64,000 nt of DNA from Gonatopus flavifemur (GCA_018340375.1 JAFFJZ010000001.1:30062001-30126000), one strand, 5' to 3'; positions 1 to 10,448 are shown, counted from the first letter of the stretch. Numbers and translations: made by a program. The notes: generated by a model not told the origin, from the letters alone.

Positions 1-548
1 TGATCTAAATACAGGAAGTTATTTAATTGAGATTTGTTCAAATGTTGCTCGAATACCGTTGAAAGACTTATTCATTAAAGTGTGATTTTTTTTATGAAAA
101 CGAATCCGTGAAAATTGCCCAGAACTTTTCATGCATATGTGGTACGACGAGCCATTGTTTTGGATCGTCGGTTTGTATTCTCGAAACCTCCCAAAGCATT
201 GCCTAGCCAGATTATAAACGCTTGAGGAATGTTGAAAAATTTCAAAAAACACGTTTCCACTAAAAACCATACCTCCACTTATTAGTCAATAGAATGCGAT
301 AACTTCCTACAAGTATAGAAAAATATGGGAGATAAACATTAATAACTGAAAATGAATTCAATGGAAAACAATTTGTACAATTTACATTTTAATTATGACG
401 AGACAGCATTTAATATGATTTAATAAAATAGCATAAAATTATAATTTGAATATGAATGTTCATATTTCGGTACAAATACAACGGTACATATTCATTCTTA
501 ATTTCTACATAATAAATGAGTTTGATAACTCTATTTGTTTATTTTTTA
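1..548. other. AT-rich stretch, nothing recognised
   Basis: No coding exon, repeat boundary or RNA gene could be supported here. The short open frames lack an ATG-led, domain-like protein. Confidence 0.5.
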
Positions 549-550
549 TA

Positions 551-792
551 CACTGAGGGAAGAAATTCATTGGGACAAAAAAATATTACATCCAATGGTA
601 TCTATAAAATATTTCTTGAGACCAATGAAATTTTACTCCAATGGATGAAATGGTTTTTCAGTTGATGAAATACTTCATGCGGTCAAAAACCATTTCATTC
701 ATTTGAATAATATTCAATTAGTTCAAAGAAATATTTTATAGATACCATTGGATGAAATATTTTCTTGCCTCAATGACTTTTTTCCCTCAGTG
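551..792. mobile_element. MITE, CACTGAGGGA family, copy 1
   Basis: The 242-bp element begins CACTGAGGGA and ends TCCCTCAGTG, with TA on both sides (549-550 and 793-794), which fits a TA target-site duplication as used by Tc1/mariner-type transposases. The inverted repeats run far inwards; for example ATACCATTGGATG on the right mirrors CATCCAATGGTAT-like sequence on the left. A second full-length copy lies at 19900-20141. It has no coding capacity. Confidence 0.85.
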
Positions 793-840
793 TACTTATA
801 TGGGGTTTTCGTATTTTTTTATTCAAAAAAAATATCACAT

Positions 841-1066
841 TAAAAATTAGGGTGAATTACCTAGTAAATGTACGATGGCCTAATGGAATAAAGATTCATA
901 AAAGAAGTAACTCTTAAGAATTTCTACTACGTTAAAATAATTCGGTTGTTTTCAAAATAGTAACAACCTCTTATGAAAACAATCAAATTACTTTAATGCA
1001 GCAGAAATTTTTAATAATTACTTCTTTTATAAATCGTTCATCTACTGGGTAGTTCACCCTATTTTA
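841..1066. mobile_element. TIR element (MITE), AGGGTGAAYTACC ends
   Basis: The left end reads TAGGGTGAATTACCTAGT and the right end, reverse-complemented, reads TAGGGTGAACTACCCAGT. Subterminal sequence is also inverted (TTCATAAAAGAAGTAA on the left and TTACTTCTTTTATAAA on the right). It is non-coding and about 225 bp long; exact ends are uncertain by a few bases. Confidence 0.75.
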
Positions 1067-1081
1067 GAAAGTCTTAGTTGT

Positions 1082-1263
1082 AGTTAATCATCGTGTTGTT
1101 CATTTTGATAAAATTTATATAGTCTAACTAATTTAGTGGCCCTTTCTGGAACTAGTCTATTCCTCAGACTATTCTAAATATGCCCGAATGAAGAAGAAAT
1201 TCTCTCAATCCCAGCACTGCTAGGTGGACACTTTAACAATTTGGCAAAAAACATGCAAAACCA
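1082..1263 (-). pseudogene. hAT transposase C-terminal (dimerisation) fragment
   Basis: Translating the minus strand gives FAKLLKCPPSSAGIERISSS, then FGHI, an in-frame TAG (plus 1174-1176), and NSLRNRLVPERATKLVRLY. This matches the C-terminal dimerisation region of hAT-superfamily transposases, whose hallmark is a PxSSAxxER-FSxxGxI-xxxRNRL-xxxKLV pattern. Only the tail is visible; the RNase-H-like catalytic core and BED finger are not seen upstream (1264-1613). The internal stop and the truncation make it a dead relic. A short element with hAT-like ends and an 8-bp duplication lies at 1865-2011, but whether the two are related is not shown. Confidence 0.75.
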
Positions 1264-1613
1264 CCTGGTAGATTGTTTTGATGTTCAGTGTGGTGTTGCA
1301 TCAAAATTAGAATGGACACAAAATACAAGGATTTGTAACGTCCAATTTGAATTGTGGCGATGCTGATCGAATTGCAGTAGAGTGCATTAACGGTTGGAGT
1401 AAATTGCACTTGGAAATTTCACTAGTTTCAAACTTGATTTCAGCTCATGTAAACACAAATCTTGGTCCAATTTCAATCTGATCGAGGCCCAATCTTGAAA
1501 GCTCAGGCCAAAGTCGAACAAAAATTGATCCCAGATTGGTGCTCAGATGAGAGATTATATGAAAAGTAACTTTTTAGTTTATTCTGTATTTCTTGGTGAC
1601 AATATAAAGTAAA
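1264..1613. other. No gene; possible further hAT-derived sequence
   Basis: This lies immediately upstream (in transposase sense) of the hAT tail. I could not read further conserved hAT residues in any minus-strand frame. Loosely repeated CCAATTTGAAT/CCAATTTCAAT-like words occur at about 1340-1530, but no clear ends. Confidence 0.3.
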
Positions 1614-1622
1614 ATGGAATAT

Positions 1623-1741
1623 GGTAGGAAGTCTTTTGGCAGAATCGACATGATTTGACAATCACTAGTCGCTTTCAGAGAACACTAGGGAATGACTAGC
1701 GGTGGTCAAATCATGTTCATTCGGCCAAAAGACCCCTTACC
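1623..1741. mobile_element. Palindromic element with perfect 9-bp TSD
   Basis: The 119-bp element starts GGTAGGAAGTCTTTTGGC and ends GCCAAAAGACCCCTTACC, and the inverted arms span nearly the whole length (ACATGATTTGAC on the left, GTCAAATCATGT on the right). It is flanked by the exact 9-bp direct repeat ATGGAATAT at 1614-1622 and 1742-1750. A 9-bp duplication points to a Mutator-like or Foldback/P-like mechanism rather than Tc1/mariner (TA) or hAT (8 bp). It is non-coding. Confidence 0.85.
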
Positions 1742-1864
1742 ATGGAATATACATATATAAATATATTATTCTATATCATCATATACGGAAAATGATAACA
1801 TAGTACGATAAAAATGAAGATTAGTAGGTCATACTAAGAATCATCAGAGAAAACCAATGCCAAT

Positions 1865-2011
1865 CAGCATTGCCAGTATTCCCTAGAAAAATCTTCAGGA
1901 TCTGATGATTGATCATTTCTTGTACAACTGGCCAATCATATTTTCAATTTGGAAAGAAATGACCAATGGAACAAAACCTGAAGATTTTTCTAGGAAATAC
2001 TGGCATCACTA
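1865..2011. mobile_element. hAT-type MITE with 8-bp TSD
   Basis: The left end is CAGCATTGCCAGTATTCCC and the right end reverse-complements to TAGTGATGCCAGTATTTCC; both continue into CTAGAAAAATCTTCAGG. ATGCCAAT flanks both sides (1857-1864 and 2012-2019), an 8-bp duplication as made by hAT transposases. With an 8-bp TSD the two TIRs align without gaps, which supports these limits. It is non-coding. Confidence 0.8.
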
Positions 2012-2019
2012 ATGCCAAT

Positions 2020-3422
2020 TTGATAAAACCCGAAAAAACCCGAAGAACACGAAAAAACCTAATTGTACCCAGTAGGGCGGGTTTTAAAGAAAAAACCCTA
2101 GACTTCGAAGTCCATATATATGTCGTTCAACAAAAACTTCTCTAGCTTTCCTATAGAATGTTTTGGATTTTTTTTCACAAGACTAAGGAAATGTGGATAA
2201 TTCTTCTGTTGGTATTCTACGTTGCTCTACGTGTATACTCTTTCGTTCAACAATTACTCATGTTTTAATAATGGAACCATAAGTCTTACAGCATGTTCAT
2301 GTTATTATAAGCCTGTAAATGTACGATGAAATGCAGAAGAAAATAATGATATAAAAACTATGTACATGAAAACTGTTGCTATATTTAATTTTCCTGGAAG
2401 ATTGATTAATGACGCATGATTTTAAACTTTGAATCCGAAATATTATATGTCATATATCATTCTTAATTCTGTACGAATTACATATAAAATATTCTCGCTC
2501 CATTTTACTGAAATAACGAATTATTATTCCCATTGTGCCACCCTCGTACTCCCAATGATCCTTCACATCTGAATTTAACATCAGAGTATTGCTCATTAGA
2601 GATTCTCATGGAAAATTTAATATATCTTTGCCTGAGATCATCAACATCTAATGAGTATATAATCGTATGAATTGACCGAGAATTGTTCATCAATATATGG
2701 AAGAAATCCCAAGAAAATCTTAATATATTGTATGCAAATTCCTGTGATTGTCACAAAAATTCATTCTCTAACATTTCATTTGCAGAAGTAGAACATCGGT
2801 CCTAGGGCATGTAATGTCATGTGATTGCGTCATCAAATCTTCACATTGAAACACTGCACGCACACAAAACAATATTTCTTCGGATCTAAAAAATTATTAT
2901 TTGAATAGGTTCCAATCAATAATTTTTTTATAAGAATGAATCTTCTATTGATTTGAACAAAATGTATCATTTGCACACCGGATTTACAACCTGAAGAATC
3001 CAATCATTTGATGGCATTCAAGCAGTTTGTAACAGTACATAGCGTTAGATTAAGATTTTCATGGAAGAAATGACAAATTACTATAGAATTTCGATGGTTT
3101 TGCTATTGAAACTTGGGTGAATATAATGATTGAATTAATAGACCTGTTAAGGTTTTGATAATATGGTTTCCCATATAGGTAGACATGAGGATCTGATAAG
3201 CCATTACGTTTAATTGAAAAACGTTTGAAATAGACACCAATTACTCACTAAGACTAATCATTTTGATCTCAAGGCATTATCAAGCATAACCATCAAAATA
3301 AAAAATCATGAAAGGTTGATAACAATAATTTCTGGAAAAATTTGTCCTCTTTCAAAAGATGAAAAATTAATACAAGAACCTAATATTATGAGTTTACTGA
3401 ATTATTCATTTTATCCAGGATA
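2020..3422. other. AT-rich stretch, nothing recognised
   Basis: An A-rich run with AAAACCCGAA-like words is at 2026-2095. No convincing exon, RNA or TIR element was found in the remaining 1.3 kb. Confidence 0.45.
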
Positions 3423-3674
3423 CACTGAGAGTAGAGTTTATTTGTATTTACTAAATCTTGTTTTGGATACGGCAAAATAAATATTTATTACATACAAACA
3501 TGACTCATTATCCTCAGATAAGGTTCAATGACAGTTAAAAAGTGTCATATGAAGTTTTGTAATAGTTAATAAACTTCATTTATAATTATTAAGCCAAGTT
3601 TACGTGGAAAAAATATCTATTTCGCCGTATCCAGAGTGAGCTTTATTAAATACAAATAAACTCTTCTCTCTGTG
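3423..3674. mobile_element. TIR element, CACWGAGAG ends
   Basis: The left end CACTGAGAGTAGAGTTTATT and the right end (reverse complement CACAGAGAGAAGAGTTTATT) are flanked by TA on each side (3421-3422, 3675-3676). TIRs extend about 70 bp and include TGGATACGGCRAAATA on both arms. A diverged, shortened relative ending in CTTCTCTCAGTG is at 7915-8013. Confidence 0.85.
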
Positions 3675-3689
3675 TACTCGAATGAGGAT

Positions 3690-3960
3690 TTTAATCATAA
3701 ATCATGTTAGAAAAACCCAATAGACCGAAATTTAGGGAATTACTGAGGTTAACGGGATACCATATAAAAGGAGCGCCAGAAGCGCCAAGAGAGATTCAAC
3801 ATTCAATCGCGATAGAGAGCAGATCTCGAGCGAAAGTGTTGCTTCAAACAAATAAGTGACAATTCTCACTGTAAAATTTGCAATTTGAATAAAATATTTA
3901 TTCAAGTCAAATATTTATTGTGTATTCTATTGGATTTCAGGAATTTCCTGTAGACAGTGA
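3690..3960 (+). promoter_or_regulatory. TATA promoter with nearby poly(A) signal (LTR-like?)
   Basis: A strong TATA box (TATAAAAG, 3763-3770) is followed about 30-40 bp later by initiator-like TTCAACATTCAATC (3795-3808), and then by AATAAA at 3889-3894 only about 90 bp further on. A promoter and poly(A) signal this close together is typical of an LTR retrotransposon long terminal repeat, but TG...CA ends and a 5-bp duplication were not found. A short host transcript promoter is the alternative. No coding sequence is associated. Confidence 0.35.
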
Positions 3961-5185
3961 TGATAAGTTGTTAAGAATAATTTTTTCGATTCATATTTCC
4001 GTGGATAAGTGAAGTTCAAGAAGAGGTTTGGTTATTCTACCAGAAAATAACCTGGCAACTGGGAAGTTTTGTACGAAGGTGAAGTGTTAATGTTTGTAGC
4101 ATCTTCAGATCGCAGTTCCAATAACTGAGTTTGATCGACGAACCTGCGATTATAAGCTAAAATTATTCGTATATAATTTCAACTTGCATGGTACCACTAC
4201 AAGTTGAATAAGATTGAATAACTCAGCCTGAAAGAGATGTCGGAAAAATTCGGACAGAAAGGGATTGAATCGTATGGAATTTTCGTCCAGCTTTGTATGG
4301 CATTTGAGCAGGGCAGAGTAGGGGAGTCTAGCAACTCGATCGCATCAGATAATCCAAAAACATGGAGCATTAGAAAGATACTAGCACCTTAGAACAAATC
4401 AAATCGTTCAGTACGAATGATTCAAAAGTGCTTCGATGAAATCAAAATATCGATTCACAGAACAATAAGATTAGTTCAAATAACCATTTAATCTCTGAAC
4501 CGTTGGCTTTGGAAGACTGAATGGAAATATTTTACTCTCTCTCCAACGAAAAAAATAATTAGTTTCCCTTACTCCAAATCAGTTCCAGCAACTAGATACA
4601 GTTCTTGATATTTAGATAACTAAAACGGGCGTTGGCTCAACTAAATTCAAATTTCTCTGACTTTAGTTGCTGTTACTAATTTGAAGTTGCCTTTACTACA
4701 GCTTTTATTACCGGCTTCTATTCTTTTATTAAGTTCTAGACACACAAGCTGCGTAAACGTCAGAACGGATGCGCAGAAACCGCATACATCTGCGCAGCCT
4801 TCCTTTCCGTACGTTCCTGTGTGCGTAGCTTGTGTGCTTAGGCCTTTACTCGGAACTAATTTTCACAACTGACTTCAGTTCATTCGGTCAAATGAATTAT
4901 TTTTTTTCGGTGTTGAGTTCTAGGTTGATGATATCGTTTAATTCTCGTACGAAAGTAGGAATAACATTGAACATCAGGTGTGTGATTGGCTTGGTTCCTT
5001 CGAGAATGCGATAAGCAATGATAATTGAATGGGAAGTATTTTGCGCTTGGAAGAATGTGTCCTGATTCACTTCGTCCCGAAGGTACGAAGATGGCGCTAC
5101 CACCAGGATTCTGATTAGGAACCAAAAATTGAGTGAGGCTCTTGGGGAAATTAAAGAGGTTGCATCAAGAAATTCCTGCATAATC
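3961..5185. other. No gene recognised
   Basis: The stretch contains short open frames on both strands (for example 4681-4872), but none starts with a well-placed ATG or resembles a known family. A GC-richer patch at 4750-4830 holds ATGCGCAG/CTGCGCAG inverted words. Confidence 0.4.
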
Positions 5186-5485
5186 AATTTAGATCTAATG
5201 GACCAAATCTAACGTAGATCTAAGAAGAAGAAAAATCCAAGTCAACTCAGATTTATTTAGATGTATGCAGATCTCATTATTTTTTCCAAAAATATTCAAT
5301 CCTTAGAAACGATAAAAGTGAGGTGAATAGGCAGTTAATGCATGCGAACTGCAATTGATTAACGTGGTATTTTCGTTGATTAGATCTACATGTACCCGAT
5401 TAGATCTATTCAAATGCAAATACACCTACATTTTCTATTTTTTAGATCTAGCAAAATCTATTTAGATTTACGTAGGTCTGAATCA
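5186..5485. repeat. AGATCT-rich degenerate repeat
   Basis: TTAGATCTA/AGATCTAA-like words recur at least seven times (for example near 5190, 5215, 5385, 5402 and 5444). The two ends are partly inverted (ATCTAACGTAGATC on the left, GATTTACGTAGGTC on the right), so this may be an eroded TIR element. It contains no frame of interest. Confidence 0.4.
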
Positions 5486-5567
5486 TATTTTCCCGGGTGA
5501 GTATTGTTCTTCGCTCTGAGAACAGCAATTTGCTTAACAAAATTTTCGTCTTCATATATTTCGGCTA

Positions 5568-5931
5568 CACGGAGAAAAATATAATACAATAAAAATTAAA
5601 ACATTTTACACTGAAACAAAGGTATGGCTCTCACAGCTCTACTATTCATGTGTTCTTGCTGTCAGGAGGTATAAGGATGCCAGTATAGCTCCCACAGCCG
5701 AACGCGTCGCTATCATAGCAATCTGTCGGCTGTGGGACCTATACTGGCATCCTTATACCTCCTGACAGCAAGAACACATGTCTCTTGAGAAATACTCCTC
5801 ATATATGAAATGGAATACTACAACTGCAATAATTTTTATTACATTCTGTAAAAAAAGCCTCCAAGACCGTCAGGTGATTGTGACGACATTTGATAAAATG
5901 ATACTATCTTACTACATTATTTTTCTCCGTA
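5568..5931. mobile_element. MITE with CACGGAGAAAAA ends containing a long hairpin
   Basis: The left terminus is TA-CACGGAGAAAAATA and the right is TATTTTTCTCCGTA-TA, with TA at 5566-5567 and 5932-5933. The element contains the near-perfect hairpin annotated separately at 5647-5780. The same terminal motif ends many other elements in this window (10528, 10712, 23042, 47493, 62627, 63728). Confidence 0.7.
5647..5780. repeat. Near-perfect 55-bp-arm hairpin, 24-nt loop
   Basis: The left arm 5647-5701 and right arm 5726-5780 are reverse complements, with a single mismatch seen by eye. Each arm contains TGCTGTCAGGAGGTATAAGG. The 24-nt loop contains AACGCGTCGC. A transcript would fold into a pre-miRNA/hairpin-siRNA-like stem. 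Its position inside a MITE makes a transposon-derived hairpin the simplest reading. Confidence 0.85.
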
Positions 5932-5933
5932 TA

Positions 5934-7429
5934 GCATATATGCGGCATCTCTACCAAGGATTCGTAGGAGCTATCTCCACGCTGAATGCTCGTTGAGTGG
6001 AGAGTCCAGTGATCCGTTGCGAACTGACAGTAGAAAAGGAGATGGGGAAGGGAGCGTGAGGCGCCCTGTTCTTTTGCTTCTCATGCCAGCCCCTGTTTTG
6101 TCAGACACTTTCATTTTCTCACTCCTCCCATTTTTTCCTTTTCGAGAGAGCATAAAATGAAAGAAAATCTAATTGAAGCATATGAGGTCTCCTAGCAACT
6201 GCCCGCATCAATAAATACAAATAAAAAATACAAAATAGATAGTGATAAAGCGAATGCTTGAGATTACGCTCTGAATATTAATTGGAATAGTTTTATGGAG
6301 AGATAAAAGAAGAAAGAATCATAACACACTTCAACATTTTAAGACCAAAGAAAAAACCAATAGTCGTATAAGTCACCAAATGGAAATCTAATGAAACCCG
6401 ATGAATGTTAACAGCGAAACCATAAACTGATGGGGCTGCGAGTAGCCGCCACTTTTGATACTTTTGAATCAGGCTGTATCCTGTTAGAATTTGGGGGGGA
6501 TAAGGGAAAAACCAAACGAAATGAATAGATCCATGTGGTTAAACTCTACCAGGGTACAGTCTCTTCCAAATTTCTCAAGTAACAAAATCCTTTGTAATGT
6601 CCAAAAGATATTTCTAATCATCATTTGAATAACATTCAAAAGGTTATCAGTGAGTCATTACCTATTGTAATGACGTTTGAGTATTCTCAATCATAACTAA
6701 CAAACCAATAATAAAAATAATCGAGGAATAACTTCATGATAATTCCTTGTTTCAACAACAGAAATAATTCATTTTTCATTAAAACATCGAATACATTTCC
6801 CTCGATGAGTGAATAAAGGATGAATATAGATCACGAACATGACGATGGAATGCGATACAAAGACCAATTTGACAGATGTGATATGTCGAACGGAAATATT
6901 GACAGCTAATTTAATGTATTTAACACACAACGTTACCTATGTTGACATTCCCTTTGTTTCTCCCCCTCTAGATATTGGTATTACTTTTATGAATGTCATG
7001 TGTCTGTTCCTACTCTGTGTTTTGGAATAGGTTCACCTCATGCATCACAAGGAGGGAAAGAACTTCTCAGGAGAATAAACCACTCTTCTGGCCAGAAACA
7101 AACTTTTTCACAATTGAGAAATAGAATGCACGAAACAAATCCAAGCAGAAGAAGGTTCATTGCAACCACAGCATATGTTGGCAACGTTGTTCGATAACTC
7201 ATAAACATATTCGAACTTACACTGAGAAAACTGAATATTCGCTACAACTGAAACATTTTGAGTTGATTTACGATAGTTGGGGCAGCAACTTTTGCGTTCG
7301 AGGAGCTATAAATAAAGATAAATGCCCATAAAATAATTAGTTGCAACAAAAACAGAATATTTTGTTATAAATTTTAATTCATGACACTATAAATATGTAA
7401 CTATCAACCGTTAGTTATAACAACTAGTA
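5934..7429. other. No gene recognised
   Basis: This holds a GC-richer patch at 6000-6090 and an ATG-led 63-codon frame at 6839-7030 (plus), which resembles no family and has no splice context that I trust. TACACTGAGAAAACTG at 7217 looks like a MITE end, but its partner was not found. Confidence 0.35.
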
Positions 7430-7665
7430 TTCTCTAAATTTGAAACAGTGAAATCTCACTGATTGCAGTGAAAAGTCGACCACTGCTAATCAATGCCTAT
7501 GCAATGCACAATCAGTGAATATTGACTGATCCTTGCAGTGAAATCCTACTGATTCAATCAGTCAGGAACACTTTCATCTGCACAATCAGTGACTGTCACT
7601 GATATTTCACTGATCCCATTCAGTGGTCCACTGGATCAATTTTTCTGATTCCAGTAGAAATATAC
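7430..7665. repeat. CACTGATT-rich dispersed repeat, copy 1
   Basis: The repeat starts CTCTAAATTTGAAACAGTGA and is filled with CACTG/CAGTG words (AATCAGTGA, CCACTG). A diverged copy in opposite orientation is at 33430-33687, where GTTTCAAATTTAGAGA forms the matching end. It is non-coding. Confidence 0.7.
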
Positions 7666-7837
7666 AGCTATACAGAGCGATATTTTGATTTAATTGAAGC
7701 ATTTGTCAGTATTTTGTCATAAACGATTTGGCTGCTGTCACGCCGCTAGTATCCTCTTAAGAGTTATACCAGAGTTACCATCGGAGCACGTTCTCTTGCA
7801 CTAAAATAGTCGAAACTGAATTCATAACAAAATCTGA

Positions 7838-7910
7838 AATTCCCAGGGATGATTCTTTCAGACTTCATCTAGATCTGTACAAAACCCGAATTTTGAATTT
7901 CGAAGAAAAA
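7838..7910. repeat. Fragment of the 17.35-kb hairpin family
   Basis: The words TCTGAAATT..CAGGGATGA, ATCTAG..TGTACA and TTTTGAATTTCGAAGAA occur in the same order and spacing as in the left arm of the hairpin at 17350-17698. Only about 70 bp are shared, and no second arm is present. Confidence 0.55.
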
Positions 7911-7914
7911 ATGT

Positions 7915-8013
7915 CGGTAATTATAAGTAAATGTTTATTTCGCCTTATCCTACTATGAGATTTGGTACCTATTACCAAATGCTGGTAACTATAAATAAAT
8001 CCTTCTCTCAGTG
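7915..8013. mobile_element. Shortened relative of the 3423-3674 TIR element
   Basis: It ends CCTTCTCTCAGTG followed by TA and contains TTTATTTCGCCTTATCC, both shared with 3423-3674. TGGTAA-TATAARTAAAT words are repeated internally. The left terminus is missing. Confidence 0.5.
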
Positions 8014-9070
8014 TATGATCATGTATTGGGAGATTCTGTACCGTGAGCAATTGAACCCAGGCAAGACCAACATTGAATCTCTGTAAAATACGATACTTTT
8101 TAGCACACTTCTTCCCCCCGTGCAACAAAATGCAATTTTAGAGGAGACAGGTTCACTCAAATCACATAACGTGTAATGATCCCTCGTGATAATTCAAGGC
8201 ACAGACGAAACTACAACACATATCACTGGTAAGTTTGAAATGATATTATTTACGAAAAAAATCGTGGCGAAATTGAGTGACACAATGATCACAACACATA
8301 TAAGAGAATGTGAAAGTTGAGAGAACTATAATTCTACGGTGGTAACATTACATTTATATTGCAGTAGAGGGTACAAAAGCAAGTTTCAAAGCACACAAAA
8401 GCATTCCAACTCAAGTATGCATCGGGGATAGAGCTCTGCTGTTTTAAAAACAAATCTCCCAGGCGGGGATTTGCAATGTAACGTATGCAAGAGAGTTGAC
8501 ATAAAAATTTGACTTTTGAATAAATGAATTCATGTTTTCGAACATGAGAATTTATTTGGAGTAAATCGAAAAGAACTCTATTTCCATATTTATGTCACAT
8601 TACATCAGAATAGGATCTATTGAATTTTCTTCTCGAATGATTATAATCTACTTCAGAAGGGATTTCATTTCAGAGGAATTCAATACGCAAGACAGTTCAA
8701 TAAACAAAATAGTTGTACAAAATTTTCATAAAAAATCAGGTAGAATATATACGTATAAGATGATATAACAAAGGATTAAGGAAACATACCCCCTGGTTAA
8801 ATTTATATAACTTCATACGACATTCCTTCGTTAATTCAGATTCGAATCATCTCGTATTTTATTGTCGTTGAAGTTTCTCGATTTTTCATATGCAAAAGCT
8901 TTTTCTTTCTCAAAGTGAGTTGAGTATAGGACAGGTTGTACTATCATAAAAATTTCTGTGAGAGAATATGTAACGTATTCTACTGAAAGAACCAAGTATA
9001 ATGAAATAAACTGATTTCAACATATCAGAGGAAAACTGATATTCTGGTACATGGCAGTCTAGATTTGTTC
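8014..9070. other. AT-rich stretch, nothing recognised
   Basis: A frame-like region at 8014-8128 (minus) and a small inverted repeat around 8440-8475 (AAATCTCCC/GGGGATTT) are present. Neither supports a gene. Confidence 0.4.
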
Positions 9071-9073
9071 AAT

Positions 9074-9280
9074 TTAGTAGACGATGTAACTTATGATACA
9101 AACAACAAAATTATAGTGTATCAAAAATAATTGAGTGATTTCACGAAGGTACTCCTGAACGCGTATTTCATAAGGATGGTCTGAATCTTTCTCACAAATA
9201 GCGCTATAATCTGCGTTGTGATATATCGTGAGAGAATCTTTTGGATCTGCACACAAACGACAGTGGTGTTCCTTCTTCAT
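9074..9280 (-). CDS. Possible first exon of a ZAD-like zinc-finger protein
   Basis: An ATG at 9280 (context AAGAAG-ATG, purine at -3) opens a frame starting MKKEHHCRLCADPKDSL, followed by an acidic stretch (ICEKDSDHPYEIRVQEYL) and a stop at 9074. The leading CRLC with a following aliphatic/aromatic pattern resembles the N-terminus of insect zinc-finger-associated (ZAD) domains, which use two CxxC pairs; only the first pair is here. The second pair would have to come from a following exon at lower coordinates. Possible donors are GTACCT or GTGAAA near 9145-9155, and residues after these read like intron. No zinc-finger array was found. This is an inference from one motif and could be fortuitous. 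Confidence 0.35.
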   Translation of the reverse strand: MKKEHHCRLCADPKDSLTIYHNADYSAICEKDSDHPYEIRVQEYLREITQLFLIHYNFVVCIISYIVY

Positions 9281-9407
9281 CTTCTTTCCCCACTGCAATT
9301 CCGTTCTTCGTTTGATACTAGTGGTTCGTTTCGTTAAAACTAGCAGCCTAAAGCTATTGGACAATTGATGTGATCAGTGATAGAATAAAATTTTATCAAG
9401 TACTTAT

Positions 9408-9640
9408 GCACTGTTAGAAATGTCTTCGAATTTAATATATTTTTCATGTATATTTGTGAATGAAACTTCCAATTCTTGGTAATTGGAATAAGAATTCATT
9501 TACACGGAACTGAATTTTAAATGTGTGCTATATTATATCATACATTAATATATATTTTCGTAACTGGAATTTCATTCAAATATAATTGAAGTTTCAATAA
9601 ATCTTTCAGTTACGCGAATAACTTCTGATTCCATTACATG
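9408..9640. repeat. CACTGTTAGAAAT repeat, copy 1
   Basis: It starts CACTGTTAGAAATGTCT and contains TTTGTGAATGAAA and CATTAATATATATTTTC. The same words in the same order occur on the opposite strand at 33150-33390. The element immediately downstream (9641) also begins CACTGTCAGAAAT, so two related ends sit in direct orientation. Confidence 0.7.
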
Positions 9641-9865
9641 CACTGTCAGAAATATCTGGAAGTTTTTTTCAATTACGTACATGAAATCAGATTCATACAC
9701 ATTCTACATTAAATTTAATGTACAAAAACATGAAAAGACTATAGATTATGCTATATTTTACATTCAATTTACTGTAAAATGTGTATGAAACTGAATTCAT
9801 GCACGTACTTGAAAAAAACTTCCAGCAAAAACATTAAAATTCATGCAAAAATTCCTAACGAAGTG
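9641..9865. mobile_element. MITE, CACTGTCAGAAATATCTGG family, copy 1
   Basis: This is closely similar over its length to 25575-25796, for example CTGGAAGTTTTTTTCAATTA near the left end and GAAAAAAACTTCCAG near the right. Those subterminal sequences form an inverted repeat. The right terminus is degenerate here (ATTCCTAACGAAGTG), whereas the 25.6-kb copy keeps a clean CAGTG-TA end. Confidence 0.8.
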
Positions 9866-10070
9866 AATCTTTCTTGAACATTGATGAAAAGTACTCCAAT
9901 GGAGTAACTTCAACTCCGGAAATAGTCGTCCATATATTGACTGGGCACTAGAGTAAGAGCTACCGCGATTGAAATAGCAGTTATGCTTCATTTTTCTTCG
10001 TATAAATACAGTACAATTACAATTACAATCGAGTTGTTAGATTTTCGAATTACAATTTCGTTTTGAACTT

Positions 10071-10448
10071 CTATAAACTATTCGATCGATTGCTCGTTCT
10101 ATATTTGTATGAACTTACAAAAGCAAAAAATAGAGAAAATATGAACATAGTGAAAATAAAACCATATGCATAAAAGCTTGTAGTTCGAAAAGTCTTTGAA
10201 CAAAGAGATGTTTTTATGCTACTATTTTTTTCTATGTCGAACGCTTGTGAGTGATGATGAAAACGATTGCTCTTGAAATGAGAAGTTTGCTCCAGTGGCA
10301 ATACTCTCGGTTGACAGTTCTGTTTGCAGTTTTGATGATGCACGAGGGATCGGAAACAAAAATGATGTATATGTCATTGAATTTTCTCAACTCAGTTTTG
10401 CTCCCAAACTCGTTCAGAGTCAAGTTTCATACAGATAAGCCAAAGTAA
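10071..10448. repeat. About 400-bp dispersed repeat with coding-like character, copy 1
   Basis: The minus strand corresponds to a segment on the plus strand at about 31220-31620, which has many substitutions and small indels. Minus-strand translation gives KTSLCSKTF followed by a hydrophobic stretch (FTMFIFSLFFAF), and the other copy encodes a recognisably similar peptide. Another frame conserves YIIFV.DPSCI. Frames are broken in both copies, so this could be an old duplicated gene fragment (a membrane protein) or an unknown transposon. I do not recognise the family. Confidence 0.6.

Noticed and set aside
4681..4872. Leu-rich frame resembling a signal peptide
   Set aside because: The frame starts with TTG rather than ATG and shows no following domain.
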